Shown in pieces: positions 36,376 to 49,249 of a DNA stretch of 64,000 nt (position 1 is its first letter; every line of letters starts with the position of its first letter). The position numbers were made by a program, and so were the translations under genes. A model generated the notes under the pieces. The model saw only the letters and a program-made list of their open reading frames with translations. It searched no databases and was not told where the DNA came from. The stretch covers positions 34,178,001 to 34,242,000 of the forward strand of contig CM074861.1 of assembly GCA_037501455.1 (NCBI GenBank). Direction: 5' to 3'. The stretch is from Lantana camara (Eukaryota; Streptophyta; Magnoliopsida; Lamiales; Verbenaceae).

Positions 36376-39300
36376 TGTAACAGCCCTACTCAGGGCCAAG
36401 TCAAGAAAGGTAAGTAAAGGGGGTAACTCAGGAAGCGTTTATCGCCTCGATCCTTGCTAATTCTCTCATGCATTGCATTTTATGTGACTTATGTGCTTTA
36501 ATATGCTATAGTTTAATAAAAAGTTCGTGAATTTAATTCCTTATTCTATTTAGCTTGTATCTCGAAACTCTTTCCATAAAATCCTAGAATTCTAATAGTC
36601 ATTCCCTTCTAGCACCTAAAACTCCTTCATATGCTTCAAAACCCATTCCTACAGTTTTGGGTTGGAAATTACGAAAATACCCCTATAGCTCAAAAATATT
36701 CCTACATTTCCCCGAAGCACTTTCATTACCCAATATTGTAACCAAAAGAATCCTCACATTATTTCGAGGATCATGATACCCTCTGTGAACCATAATTCCG
36801 ATTCTAACTCTAGTAGTATCAAAAACCCGCAAAAACCCTAGCTTATGATTCGATCATCAATAAATCCCTACTCATCTACTTTTTTATATTCAAAATTATA
36901 ACCAAAACAATCCTTAAATTATTTTATGAATTTTCATGCATTTACCAAAAACTCGATTTCACCATAGCATATTTTACAAATATTTTCCTTTCCAAAAATT
37001 ATCATTTTATTTTGAACAAATTAGCTTTTATTCAATAGTCGAAATTATACTTGAAACGATCCTTGAATTTTCCTCTACATTATAGTGATTTTTCCAAACT
37101 TTAAACTTTATCATAGCTTCGTTGATATAATTTTCCTATGATTTTCATCATCTTTAATACTCATAATTTATAAACGAAAGCTCTAAATATTCCACATTTA
37201 TAATCAAAACAAAGCTCATTTTTCACTCATTCTTTCATCAATTCACTACTTCAAGTTTTTACCTCTCGACTCTTGAATAAATTTTATATTATTTTACATT
37301 TATTTTTATTCAAAATGACATCATCCATGACCACATGATCTTCTAGAAGGATCAATTAAATGAGCATAATTTCTCCACATTTCCTAAGTAATTACCAAGC
37401 ATTTGTTCATAATATAATTTAACCACATCTCCTAATTAATTACCAAGCATTTGTTGAAATCATAAGCAACCACATCTCCCTTAAACTTTCATAAATTGCT
37501 CAAAGACCCCTCATGACTACCTATAAATACCCCCCTTAAGCCTCATTTATACCTCACAAATCAACCCACAAAAATCACTCTCTTCTCTCCCTTCCTCACG
37601 CCATTCCCACTCTCTCTCTCTAAGGTATGTTTTTCTTCTATTATTTCATGCTTTATATAATGTTCTTAGTATAATAATAATAGTAGCATGTCTAGGATTA
37701 ATTAAATTATGATTTAGGTATTTATTTTTAAGATATATGTGCATAATTGTTAGTTTTAAATAAAATGTGTGCACATTATGGAACTTTATGCATGAATTAT
37801 AATATGATATAATGTGAGTATGTATTTAAATAATTATGATGTTGTTTGATTAAATTCATGCCTAGAGTAATTTATTTAGAATTATTTTTCATAGAGAATT
37901 GGTATATTTTGCTATAATATGCTTCAATTATATGTTATAAATATGAATGTAATTAAACATGTTACACACCCTCTTTGAATATTCAAATAAGCCCAAGAAC
38001 ATGTTCTTAATGTTCTTGGATGTGTGTGTGTGCCGTGACTAGTGTGTGTGTGTGTGTGAATTTGATTTTGTGTTATAAAGTGTTTAATTCATATGAAATT
38101 GAATAGTAAATGTTTTCAATAGTAATTTTGACTTTTTGGTCAACCAAAATACAATTAATTTCGAAATTAATTTTAAAATAATTATAAAATAGGTTTTGAA
38201 ATTTTTAAAGAAAGATTTTCCCGAATTTTCCAAAAATCGGTAAACTATGTATTATTTTCAAAGATAACCTACATTGTCAAATTTAACCATAAATCTTATT
38301 TCAAATCTTATAATTATAATTATCATATGGTATATATATATTTGATTAGCTAAAGATCCCATAAACCCTAAATTATTAATCAAATTCCCTTAAACGAGTA
38401 AATTTAGGGTTTCCCGGGAAATCTTTAACATATTACATGATGAGTACCTTATGGTGTGTATGATTGATTAATTTGAATATTAGAACCTAGTTCTAAGCCA
38501 GTAGTAGTTATTACTTTCAGGCGAGGATATAATTGAACAGTGGAATCCCAAGGATTTTATCTAGACCATCAAGACACTCGGTGAGGGTTAAAATGTTTTC
38601 AACTGGAATCATGCTATACATATGTATCTATATAAAAACTATTTTCAAGCCTACCTATCAGTTTGATTTACTACCCTATCTACATATTATTGTACTACAA
38701 TGTCCCTCTTAAAGGAAAAATACTTTCATGCCGGAATCAACGTTTTGCTAGGACGTTATATATTTCAAGTCCACTTTATCAAAACATTGATTCCGGGTTA
38801 CGCAAGCAAAATATTATTCTTGATTCATGTTATGGGCCCCGACTGTATTCGTAGCGAGCAATTACCCGGAAGGTATCGGGCCGAGGGTATTGTTGGTGCT
38901 GCGGACTGCCACCACCTCTTGGTAGTGGTTTAACTGGAGGTTAGTTACTCCACGCCAAGGGATGAGGGAGAGATAGCTGCCTCCCGAATCTAGTTCATGG
39001 TCTCTAGGGTTGGCTCCCCTATTGACACCAAGGAGTAGCGGAGTTATTATCATATTGGTTTTATTGAAGTATCGGTGTCTTGATCAACGCCGTTACTATT
39101 TTATCATGATTTAAGGAGTTACGGATGGAGAGGCCTAGCTTGCTGGCATTAAAGTTCTTGTTACAAACGGTTCATATTTCTACAAATATTCCAAGTTACC
39201 CCTATCCCTATTTTTACAAATATTATGAATCGTTCCCTATTTGCTATATACTATTGCCAATATTTTGATCAAGATCTTCTTGATTATATAAATATATATA

Positions 39301-39722
39301 CATATACTTATACTTATAATTTATTACACCCCCTTCACTTAGTCACTTTGACTAACCCTCTCGCCTGGTTTCAAATGCATGATTTCAGGAATCCACGGAG
39401 CGACGCCTTAGAGGTATCTTGAAGCTTTAAGGTGTCATATCTTAGTTAATCAGGATTATACTAAGAGTGCATGTACCTATTTCAATAAGCACTCTCCTAT
39501 AAAATTAGATCTATCGCTGTAATTACTTATCCAACTTAATGATATGTGTTTCGTCATGCATTGTCCCCTTATATTGCTCAAGTTTATTTTCCGTTGCGTT
39601 TAAATTTCATACTCTGGTATTATATAGTCTTGTTCGTTCGCCGGAGTATTTCTCGAGTGCTAGGTCTCACATCCACTCGGGAAGTACAACGGTGCGGGGT
39701 TGTAGTGTTAAGGGGCGCTACA
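36376..39722 (+). repeat. 5' LTR of element C (3347 bp)
   Basis: From tgtaacagccc to ggggcgctaca. It differs from 41296-44653 by roughly 1 percent substitutions plus small indels, such as extra tgtgtgtgca units near 42946 in the other copy. I did not see a paired GC-palindrome cluster in this family. Frames inside it are duplicated in the other LTR and are not genes. Confidence 0.95.
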
Positions 39723-39729
39723 ACTAAAG

Positions 39730-39741
39730 TGGTATCAGAGC
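39730..39741 (+). other. Primer-binding site of element C, tRNA-iMet type
   Basis: tggtatcagagc, 7 nt after the LTR end. Confidence 0.95.
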
Positions 39742-40010
39742 CCGGTTAAGTTAAGAAGAGACTTAACTGAAAGGGTGCTCTATCCTCTTGTCTGTTGCAC
39801 TATGTGTTAAGGTTGCTTCAAGATACCAGTAGGACCGTAAGTTAACATGTTATTCTTCTGTGTCTTTATATGTCTTATCTCTGCTACGATTTATGTAATA
39901 TTACGTGTATTGATTGTCACTACTTGGAAAATTTCTACCTAAGTGATTATCTGCAAGTCATTCTTAACCATCATGCATCATATTCTTTCTAAAGTTCATT
40001 ACAGCTCATC

Positions 40011-41150
40011 ATGTCTCCCCGAAGAACTGCCCAAGAAAGCACTCCACCAAGAGAAGATATGTCCTCGGTCGGAGGAAATTCTGAGTTAGTAGATGCTTTA
40101 AAAGAGATGGTGCAAACCTGCGCTAATGGATCAAAAGGTAACAACGAGAAGTCCTGAGAAAAGTTTCTACGGATGGATCCACCTAAGTTCTTCGGAGAAC
40201 CCAATCATGTGAAGGTAGAAAACTGGATAGCAAGTCTTGAGAAAATCTTTGAAGCAATGGGTATTAGTCCTGAAGAACCTGAAAGAGTTCAGTATGCTGT
40301 CTTCATGCTAGAAGAAGCGGCCCTAAGTTGGTGGAAATATACAAAATGAGTCTGGGCAGAAAATCAGGTGAATCATGGGTGGAATGACTTTGTGAGAGTG
40401 TTCTACGACAAGTATATTCCCCAGGTGACTAGGGATGCCCGAGAAGCGGAGTTTATGAATCTAGTTTAAGGCAAAGCATCGGTGGCCGAATATGAAGCTC
40501 AGTTTGTTAGGCTAATCCAGTATGCCCCACATATCTTACATGATGAACGCCGCAAAATTAAACGGTTTGTTGATGGTCTTAGATCCAATCTTCGATGGGC
40601 CTTAGCCCCATTTGAATTGGAAACCTACACTAAGGCTGTAGAAACGGCTATGAAAACGGAGGCCACACATAAGGAAGTCCATCTGGCAAACAATCGTTCC
40701 GAGCCACCCTATAAGTCATCCCAGGAATCCAAACGTCCCGCTGAACCATTTAAGTCAACTTCCGAAAAGAAACAAGTACAGTCCTGGCCCAAGCCCCAAC
40801 AAGCACCCCCAAAACTTCAGTAAGAGATTATTTGTGAGCACTGTCAGAGGCGAGGGCATACTGAGGAGGAATGTCGAAGGAAGGCTGGAACATGTTTATG
40901 GTGCGGAAACCCTGATCATCAAATAGAAAATTGTCCGAAAAGACCAAAACCAAGGAATAAAGGGAAGGCTACGGAAGGAACATCTGGGAAACCGATGGTC
41001 AAAGGACGAGCTTATACTGTGGAAGGAAACATGAAACCAAATCTTGCCAATAATGAGGGTACGGTACACATTCTAAAACACGCCAGTTACTACTTAATAT
41101 GGTGCTGGTGCCACGCATTCATTACATCACTTATGTGTGCATTTAAACTT
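40011..41150 (+). pseudogene. gag: Broken gag of element C, with start of protease
   Basis: The frame from ATG 40011 reads a Ty3/gypsy Gag: a Retrotrans_gag core (PPKFFGEPNHVKVENWIASL, then a LSWWKYTK block and WNDFVRVFYDKY) followed by two CCHC knuckles near 40828-40940 (CEHCQRRGHTEEEC and CLWCGNPDHQIENC). In-frame stops lie at 40155, 40347, 40467 and 40821. Near 41100-41125 the sequence reads GAGATHS, where an active protease would have a catalytic Asp (D-S/T-G-A), so that Asp is lost. Nothing of reverse transcriptase or integrase follows before the PPT at 41282. The clean frame at 40482-40823 is only the middle of this gene. It is related to the Gag of B and E1 by domain layout. Confidence 0.87.
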
Positions 41151-41281
41151 CTTACCTGAACATTTGCCATATGTGTTTAAAGTAAGTTCTCCTTTGGAAA
41201 CTTGTTTATCATGGATAGAGGATACAAACATTATCTAAAGCTATTATGAAACATGAGTAGAATCTGAGGACAGATTCTTTT

Positions 41282-41295
41282 AAAGGGGGGAAGAT
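41282..41295 (+). other. Polypurine tract of element C
   Basis: aaaggggggaagat directly precedes the 3' LTR start. Confidence 0.93.
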
Positions 41296-44200
41296 TGTAA
41301 CAGCCCTACTCAGGGCCAAGTCAAGAAAGGTAAGTAAAGGGGGTAACTCAGGAAATGTTTATAGCCTCGATCCTTGTTAATTCTCTCATGCATTGCATTT
41401 TATGTGACTTATGTGCTTTAATATGCTATAGTTTAATAAAAAGTTCGTGAATTTAATTCCTTCTTCTATTTAGCTTGTATCTCGAAACTCTTTCCATAAA
41501 ATCCTAGAATTCTAATATTCATTCCCTTCTAGCACCTAAAACCCCTTCATATGCTTCAAAACCCATTCCTACAGTTTTGGGTTGGAAATTACGAAAATAC
41601 CCCTATAGCTCAAAAATATTCCTACATTTCCCCGAAGCACTTTCATTACCCAATATTGTAACCAAAAGAATCCTCACATTATTTCGAGGATCGTGATACC
41701 CTCTGTGAACCATAATTCCCATTCTAACTCTAGTAGTATCAAAAACCGGCGAAAACCCTAGCTTATGATTCGATCATCAATAAATCCCTACTCATCTAAT
41801 TTTTTATATTCAAAATTATAACCAAAACAATCCTTAAATTATTTTATGAATTTTCATGCATTTACCAAAAACTCGATTTCACCATAGCATATTTTATAAA
41901 TATTTTCCTTTCCAAAAATTATCATTTTATTTTGAACAAATTAGCTTTTATTCAATAGTCGAAATTATACTTGAAACGATCCATGAATTTTCCTCTACAT
42001 TATAGTGATTTTTCCAAACTTTAAACTTTATCATAGCTTCGTTGATATAATTTTCCTATGATTTTCATCATCTTTAATACTCATAATTTATAAACAAAAG
42101 CTCTAAATATTACACATTTATAATCAAAACAAAGCTCATTTTTCACTCATTCTTTCATCAATTCACTACTTCAAGTTTTTACCTCTCGACTCTTGAATAA
42201 ATTTTATATTATTTTACATTTATTTTTATTCAAAATGACATCATCCATGACCACATGATCTTCTAGAAGGATCAATTAAATGAGCATAATTTCTCCACAT
42301 TTCCTAAGTAATTACCAAGCATTTGTTCATAATATAATTTAACCACATCTCCTAATTAATTACCAAGCATTTGTTGAAATCATAAGCAACCACATCTCCC
42401 TTAAACTTTCATAAATTGCTCAAAGACCCCTCATGACTACCTATAAATACCCCCCTTAAGCCTCATTTATACCTCACAAATCAACCCACAAAAATCACTC
42501 TCTTCTCTCCCTTCCTCACGCCATTCCCACTCTCTCTCTCTAAGGTATATTTTTCTTCTATTATTTCATGCTTTATATAATGTTCTTAGTATAATAATAA
42601 TAGTAGCATGTCTAGGATTAATTAAATTATGCTTTAGGAATTTATTTTTAAGATATATGTGCATAATTGTTAATTTTAAATAAAATGTGTGCACATTATG
42701 GAACTTTATGCATGAATTATAATATGATATAATGTGAGTATGTATTTAAATAATTATGATGTTGTTTGATTAAATTCATGCCTAGAGTAATTTATTTAGA
42801 ATTATTTTTCATAGTGAATTGGTATATTTTGCTATAATATGCTTCAATTATATGTTATAAATATGAATGTAATTAAACATGTTACACACCCTCTTTGAAT
42901 ATTCAAATAAGCTCAAGAACATGTTCTTAATGTTCTTGGATGTGTGTGTGTGCATGTGTGTGCCGTGACTAGTGTGTGTGTGTGTGTGAATTTGATTTTG
43001 TGTTATAAAGTGTTTAATTCATATGAAATTGAATAGTAAATGTTTTCAATAGTAATTTTGACTTTTTGGTCAACCAAAATACAATTAATTTCGAAATTAA
43101 TTTTAAAATAATTATAAAATAGGTTTTGAAATTTTTAAAGAAAGATTTTTCCCGAATTTTCCAAAAATCGGTAAAATATGTAGTATTTTCAAAGATAACC
43201 TACATTGTCAAATTTAACCATAAATCTTATTTCAAATCTTATAATTATAATTATCATATGGTATATATATATTTGATTAGCTAAAGATCCCATAAACCCA
43301 AAATTATTAATCAAATTCCCTTGAACGAGTAAATTTAGGGTTTACCGGGAAATCTTTAACATATTACATGATGAGTACCTTATGGTGCGTATGATTGATT
43401 AATTTGAATATTAGAACCTAGTTCTAAGTCAGTAGTAGTTATTACTTTTAGGCGAGGATATAATTCAACAGTGGAATCCCAAGGATTTTATCTAGACCAT
43501 CAAGACACTCGGTGAGGGTTAAAATGTTTTCAACTGGAATCATGCTATACATATGTATCTATATAAAAACTATTTTCAAGCCTACCTATCATTTTGATTT
43601 ACTACCCTCTATACATATTATTGTACTACAATGTCCCTCTTAAAGGAAAAATACTTCCATGCCGGAATCAACGTTTTGCTAGGACGTTATATATTTCAAG
43701 TCCACTTTATCAAAACATTGATTCCGGGTTACGCAAGCAAAATATTGTTCTTGATTCATGTTATGGGCCCCGGCTGTATCCGTAGCGAGCAATTACCCGG
43801 AAGGTATTGGGCCGAGGGTATTGTTGGTGCTGCGGACTACCACCACCTCTTGGTAGTGGTTTAACTGGAGGTTAGTTACTCCACGCCAAGGGATGAGGGA
43901 GAGATAGCTGCCTCCCGAATCTAGTTCATGGTCTCTAGGGTTGGCTCCCCTATTGACACCAAGGAGTAGCGGAGTTATTATCATATTGGTTTTATTGAAG
44001 TATCGGTGTCTTGATCAATGCCGTTACTATTTTATCATGATTTAAGGAGTTACGGATGGAGAGGCCTAGCTTGCGGGCATTAAAGTTCTTGTTACAAACG
44101 GTTCATATTTCTACAAATATTCCAAGTTACCCCTATCCCTATTTTTACAAATATTATGAACCGTTCCCTATTTGCTATATCCTATTGCCAATATTTTGAT

Positions 44201-44653
44201 CAAGATCTTCTTGATTATATAAATATATATACATATACTTATACTTATAATTTATTACACCCCCTTCACTTAGTCACTTTGACTAACCCTCTCGCCTGGT
44301 TTCAAATGCATGATTTCAGGAATCCACGGAGCGACGCCTTAGAGGTATCTTGAAGCTTTAAGGTGTCATATCTTAGTTAATCAGGATTATACTAAGAGTG
44401 CATGTACCTATTTCAATAAGCACTCTCCTATGAAATTAGATCTATCGCTGTAATTACTTATCCAACTTAATGATATGTGTTTCGTCATGTATTGTCCCTT
44501 TATATTGCTCAAGTTTATTTTCCGTTGTGTTTAAATTTCATACTCTGGTATTGTATAGTCTTGTCCGTTCGCCGGAGTATTTCTCGAGTGCTAGGTCTCA
44601 CATCCACTCGGGAAGTACAACGGTGCGGGGTTGTAGTGTTAAGGGGCGCTACA
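41296..44653 (+). repeat. 3' LTR of element C (3358 bp)
   Basis: Second copy of the family C LTR, ending ggggcgctaca. Confidence 0.95.
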
Positions 44654-45690
44654 GGAAAAAGACTAGTGCAATTCAATATTCTAGCGGCTCGGCATGGAAT
44701 AAGATTACTGTTGTATAAGCTAGGACCAAATCTCTTTGTATCCTACAACTTACAAGTTATGAAAACCATCTAAATTACAATCAATATCTCGATCTATAGG
44801 CAATTATGCCACATGCTAAGGGTGATCAGGCCATCGCAAGTCAATTCGAACCTGTTTTCAAACTAAGAATTAACACAAGTCATTCAAGCATCATATCAAA
44901 CATCTATCATGCAATCATCATTACTCTCCTAGCCCTAGAGAATTAGCTACTCATAATTAAAGTAGAACTCATAAAACTAAAGGAAATTGCATTAAAATAA
45001 TTCATATGCATCAAATCTAAACAAAGTCTCAAAAGCAAAAGCATAAACATTCAGTAATACCTAAAAACGAATCTAACATACGAAAACTAATTAAAACTAA
45101 ACTCAAAGGAATTAGTTTGATAATTAAAGCAACAATAAAGCCGAAAATTGTTCTAAGAATTTAATCCTTTCGTCTTCTCGAATTTTCTGAAAAACTCCTC
45201 TGAAACTCTTTGTCTTCTCTCCAAACCATAGGTTACGACCTGGAAGAAAAGCTCTCTGAAAAGGACTCCAAAACGCACTAATATAGCAGCCCTAATAGTT
45301 TCTCGCCGACTCTTGGTAACGGGCGTTACCTATCCACATGCATTTATCGTTAACGCTCGTTACTGCTGAAATCGCAATAACGCTTTTATTAGTGGTAACG
45401 GGCGTTACCACTTTCCTTTTGCATAGGGGTAACGGGCGTTACCCCTCTTCTCTCGCCAAAACCTTCACTCCTGTGTCTTGTAACGGAGGTTACTGAAATT
45501 GAACTCCTGAGTGGTAACGGGGGTTACCACATTTTCCTCCAAAAAATACATGAAATTGCTTTGCTTCACCGTTTCGTAACTCCAACTCTAAAATCACCTA
45601 AACTGAGCATAACAAACACATAAACGCATCAAATGGCACAAAAATTATAATCTAATTACGCTCAAAATCATGTAAATTCTACACTCAACA
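44654..45690 (-). repeat. 3' LTR of D, right segment
   Basis: Matches 60848-61879 and ends ctacactcaaca. The first five bases are the right copy of the C target duplication. Confidence 0.93.
45315..45530. repeat. Six paired palindromes, GGTAACGGGCGTTACC type (D 3' LTR)
   Basis: Centres lie at 45322.5, 45356.5, 45401.5, 45435.5, 45486.5 and 45520.5: spacings of 34, 45, 34, 51 and 34 bp. Copies share taac and gtta arms with a variable GC centre. Confidence 0.92.
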
Positions 45691-45729
45691 AAATCCCTCA
45701 CACTTGACTATTGCTCGTCCCCGAGTAAT
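45691..45729 (-). other. Presumed PPT of D and adjacent hairpin
   Basis: On the minus strand a purine-rich aagtgtgagggattt (45691-45705) abuts the 3' LTR. Just upstream, 45710-45717 and 45722-45729 form an 8-bp stem (one G-T pair on the plus strand) around a 4-base loop. Confidence 0.65.
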
Positions 45730-47248
45730 ACGGAAATTAAGAAAACACATCCTCATCAAACCATCTCCTCAAAGCAATCATCAAACCTTCACCTAAACAA
45801 GTCTAGCTCATCAAATCAAGGAATCATAAACATAAGATCATCAAAACTTAGTATGAAAAGTATAGCCTTGTGTAGTGTGTGAATCAAACGAAACAATGAA
45901 CAACGACTAGAAGGACAAATTCATAATTTCCTCCTAAGTTCTAATCAACAACTTCGGAATACACTATTCGCACCTATCTCCACTAATGGAATTAAATCAA
46001 GACTTAGGATCTGTAGGTCTTTCGAGCTTGTAATGTAGGCTTAGGGTAAGGTTATGGAATATTTGGGTCAAGTGATTACTCACCAAGCTTACATCATTCA
46101 ATCTTTAAACTCAAGGCACTTCAATCTCGCCATTAAACACGAAAATTCCCCAAATTCTTCGACAATTGTATCCCACACTCTCAATTGCACACTTTGCATA
46201 ATCTTTCTTTTCTTTTCATTTGCTCTTTTTTTTCTTTCATATCTTTTCTTTTTCACACTTTTCTCATTCTTTTTTCCTTTCCTTACAATAATCTCTCAAT
46301 CCAATCACAAGAACAATCAAAAGGGGTCAAAAGATAGATATTCACAATAAAAATCAAACGAGCAAGCCTTGGTGTAAAAATTATCAAGGTAGGTATTTTT
46401 ATGTTGTGTATTGGCTTATAATGTGGCTACAAAAATTTTTGCACAACAATTAGGCTCAGCGGGGTCAATAAGATTACGTTATTTAGTGAAAAACGGCTAA
46501 ACAGAAAAGCTTATTATCCTCCGACAACGAATGCCTACTTCACTTCCTTAGTCTTTCATTAATTTAAAATTTCACCTCAATAGGACTAAAATGCATCCTA
46601 ATCAAGACTCATTCGGAAATCATCAACTCATCTTTCTAAGCAAAGTACATTATAACGTTCAAAAGTGCTCAAAATATAAGGGCATACTAACACACTAAAT
46701 CATCAAATCTCATACGATTTTCCTCAATTCAAAAGCCGAACTTATTCTAGCAAAAGCTCAACAATCAAACTTCACAGAAAAAGTTCAAAACAAGGGAAAA
46801 TTTTCAAAAATTTTCAAAATTACTCGATTTTTAGCAAATCACAAGTGAAACTACATCTAATCATGCAAATATTCGATAAAACTCATAACAAGCATGCACT
46901 TCCTCTCCCACACTTATACTTTGCAATGTCCTCATGCAAACTAAAGAGTTAAAGTTCAAGAAAACTCCTTGATCAAGTGAAGAACCGGCAACGTGCTAAC
47001 AAAGCTTCCAAAACCTGAACAAGTGACTAAAACATGGATCAAGTGCACAGGCAATTGACAATCAACATGCATTCAACAATCAACACACAAGTCACAAATT
47101 CACATAAAGAAGAGCACAATTGCATAAACAAAATTCAGGAGTTCAAACATATGCAAAAATCTAAGTGTAGCAAAAATAACCAAACATATCAACGAATATG
47201 TGTAGAAAGAATGTCTAGAAACCAGAGGAGAAAAACAAAATAACAGAA
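45730..47248. other. Non-coding internal region of D before the 3' LTR
   Basis: About 1.5 kb of AT-rich sequence with a T/C-rich tract at 46200-46285. The frames at 46054-46350 and 47034-47243 are low-complexity or isolated, and I do not support them as genes. Confidence 0.5.
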
Positions 47249-48594
47249 TCAGGGTGATGGAGGTCCTCCAAAGTACTGATCAACACGAGCTCTGAACCGT
47301 TCGAACTTAGCCTCCAACTGAGCCTCCTACGCATCGAATCGCTCATCCACATAATGCGCTAAATCCTCAACTCTCGCGATCACGGTGGTCAAATCAGTCC
47401 TTAATCCTACCAACTCTGCACGCAAGCCTCTCACAGTAATAGGAGCTCCATCACTAGCTTCATCAACAACAGGCGCGGCACTGCGAAGAATCCCAAATTC
47501 GTCATCTGGCCTATCAGGTGTCCGAGCTAAAAGCTCCTTCTGCCTCTCTGAAAGCTCATCAAACCGGGCCTTACCCCAGCTATACATCTACCAGAGCCGA
47601 TCTCTATCCCGAATTGGCCACCATGGCAAATTACACTCCTTCAGTGCTCCACTCTCCCAAGCAATAGCCAAGCCTACATTCTCCAAGTACTGTGGACCAA
47701 TATCATATCCAAAGTCAACAGGAAATGACCCCCGAGGTCTCCAATTCATCTCCCGAGCAAACATCCTCACATATGCACCATGAGCAATCGTACCAGTAAC
47801 ACTCCCAGCAATCTCCTAAAGCTTCCATAAAAACTCAATCATTCCATCAAACTTGATGCCTTCCTTCATCATGTACATTATACCCAACTCAGTCTCATTA
47901 AGGTGGCTATCTCTTCCATATCTAGCACAAAATCCCGTGGTTAAAATCCTATGGACTAGCACCCAAACTAATGAATCAAGATAGCTATCATGTGTGCATC
48001 GTGGGGAATAACTAGGAACACCCTCTCGCAAAGGGAAGGATCTCCATACCGCCTCTCTCTGAGCATCACTCCATTTACGCAAAGAAGTAGTGGCATTAGC
48101 TGGGAAACGAAGAATCTTTCTTATCCGGCTCACATTCCATGCTCGAGTTTCCATATCATCTAGAGTAAAAGTCAAGGTGTTGTCCACCGGATCGAAGTTC
48201 ATTGTGGTGAAGAAAGCGGTCGTCATCTCGGTGTACGTCAAATCCTTCCTAGTAAGGAACGGTAACCAATCTATGTCAAGGTGTTGTCCACCGGATCGAA
48301 GTTCATTGTGGTGAAGAAAGCGGCCGTCATCTCGGTGTACGTCAAATCCTTCCTAGTAAGGAACGGTAACCAACCTATGTTGTCAAATAATCTTTTCACT
48401 TCTTCCCAAGCCTCAAACTTCTCCATCCACGTATCCTTGAAGAACCTAGTAGACACAATGTTCCTTGTCAAATTCCTTTGAAAAGGATTACCCATAGCAA
48501 TCACCGTTATATTGACTGATTCCAACGGTTGATGGTCCAACCGGGATGTAGTCGTGAAGGGCTCCGGAACTCTCGAGCGCTTAGTGCGACCCAT
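47249..48594 (-). pseudogene. Athila-type extra ORF, broken by stops and a tandem duplication
   Basis: From ATG 48594 the minus strand reads a protein starting MGRTKRSRVPEP, with conserved-looking blocks such as FFKDTWMEKFEAWEEVKRLF, then VSRIRKILRFP and SLVWVLVHRILTTGF. It ends near 47249 after a Glu/Leu-rich, coiled-coil-like region (ELVGLRTDLTTVIARVEDL). Position between protease and 3' LTR and general appearance resemble the ATHILA ORF-1 type proteins (Pfam PF03078) of plant Athila elements; the function of that family is not established. A 104-bp direct duplication (48171-48274 and 48275-48378) shifts the frame, and stops fall near 47817 and 47588. I saw no signal peptide or membrane segment, so this is not evidently env-like. 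Confidence 0.6.
48171..48378. repeat. 104-bp tandem duplication inside the Athila-type ORF
   Basis: gtcaaggtgttgtccaccgg starts at 48171 and again at 48275, and the two units match almost base for base (for example gcggtcgtc versus gcggccgtc). Because 104 is not a multiple of 3 the reading frame is lost. Confidence 0.93.
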
Positions 48595-49249
48595 AGTACC
48601 TAAATCAAAAAAATATAGCAAGACAAAGCACATAAAAATCAATCACAATTCACTTAGACAATTTATCAAACACCTTTTGTGCATAGACCTAGGGTGTGAG
48701 TTCTAACTTAAAGTTCTTCAATCTACCCAACTCAAATTCACACTAGCTTATAATCTACAATTTAAACTCAAAATTCTCTACCTTCAACTTCATAATTCGG
48801 ACTCAAGACTACTTAGAAGTTAGGATTCTTAAAAAATTCAACCCAATTCAAGTTAAATTCAATTCAAGGCATTAATCCTAATTCTAGCATGCATAATCTC
48901 TCAAAATTTATCAATTCAATCTCAAGTGTCTCCTAACATGCAATTCAATACTAGGTTTCAATCTTAGATCGGAAAAATTAACTCTAACAATTCACCCTAA
49001 GAAAGGAGATATTGACTTACCTTGTTTCACAAAGAAAGAGAGAGAGTGTAAACTTGGTGGTAATGCTTCTTGGTTGCAAATTGATAATAGTTGGCCAAGG
49101 GGAACTATTGAATCTCTTCTAAGGTAGAATGAGTAGGTGCAAGTGTATTTATAGGTTTGGGGGAGAAAAATCGGAAATTGGGTAGGGAATGAATTAATTT
49201 AACCCTAAAAACGTGTTTCCCAAACCAAGGTGTCGCAAAATCGGACCGG

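Larger units (their letters stand above)
36376..44653 (+). mobile_element. Gag-only Ty3/gypsy element C (8278 bp)
   Basis: LTRs are at 36376-39722 and 41296-44653, with a tRNA-iMet PBS, a PPT and a broken gag. It sits in the 3' LTR of D; the flanking 5-mers are ggaac (36371-36375) and ggaaa (44654-44658), a target duplication with one later change. The unoccupied site is preserved in the other D LTR near 60842-60850. The internal region is only 1573 bp, so the element is mostly LTR. Gag reads into the first residues of the protease and then stops at the deletion. A solo LTR of the same family lies at 25062-31896. Confidence 0.93.

Noticed and set aside
38663..39749. Small frames repeated at 43594-44773
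   Set aside because: They are in both LTRs of element C and differ by scattered substitutions without coding bias.
47327..47587. Separate 86-codon gene
   Set aside because: It continues the frame of the Athila-type ORF after a stop; treated as one pseudogene.
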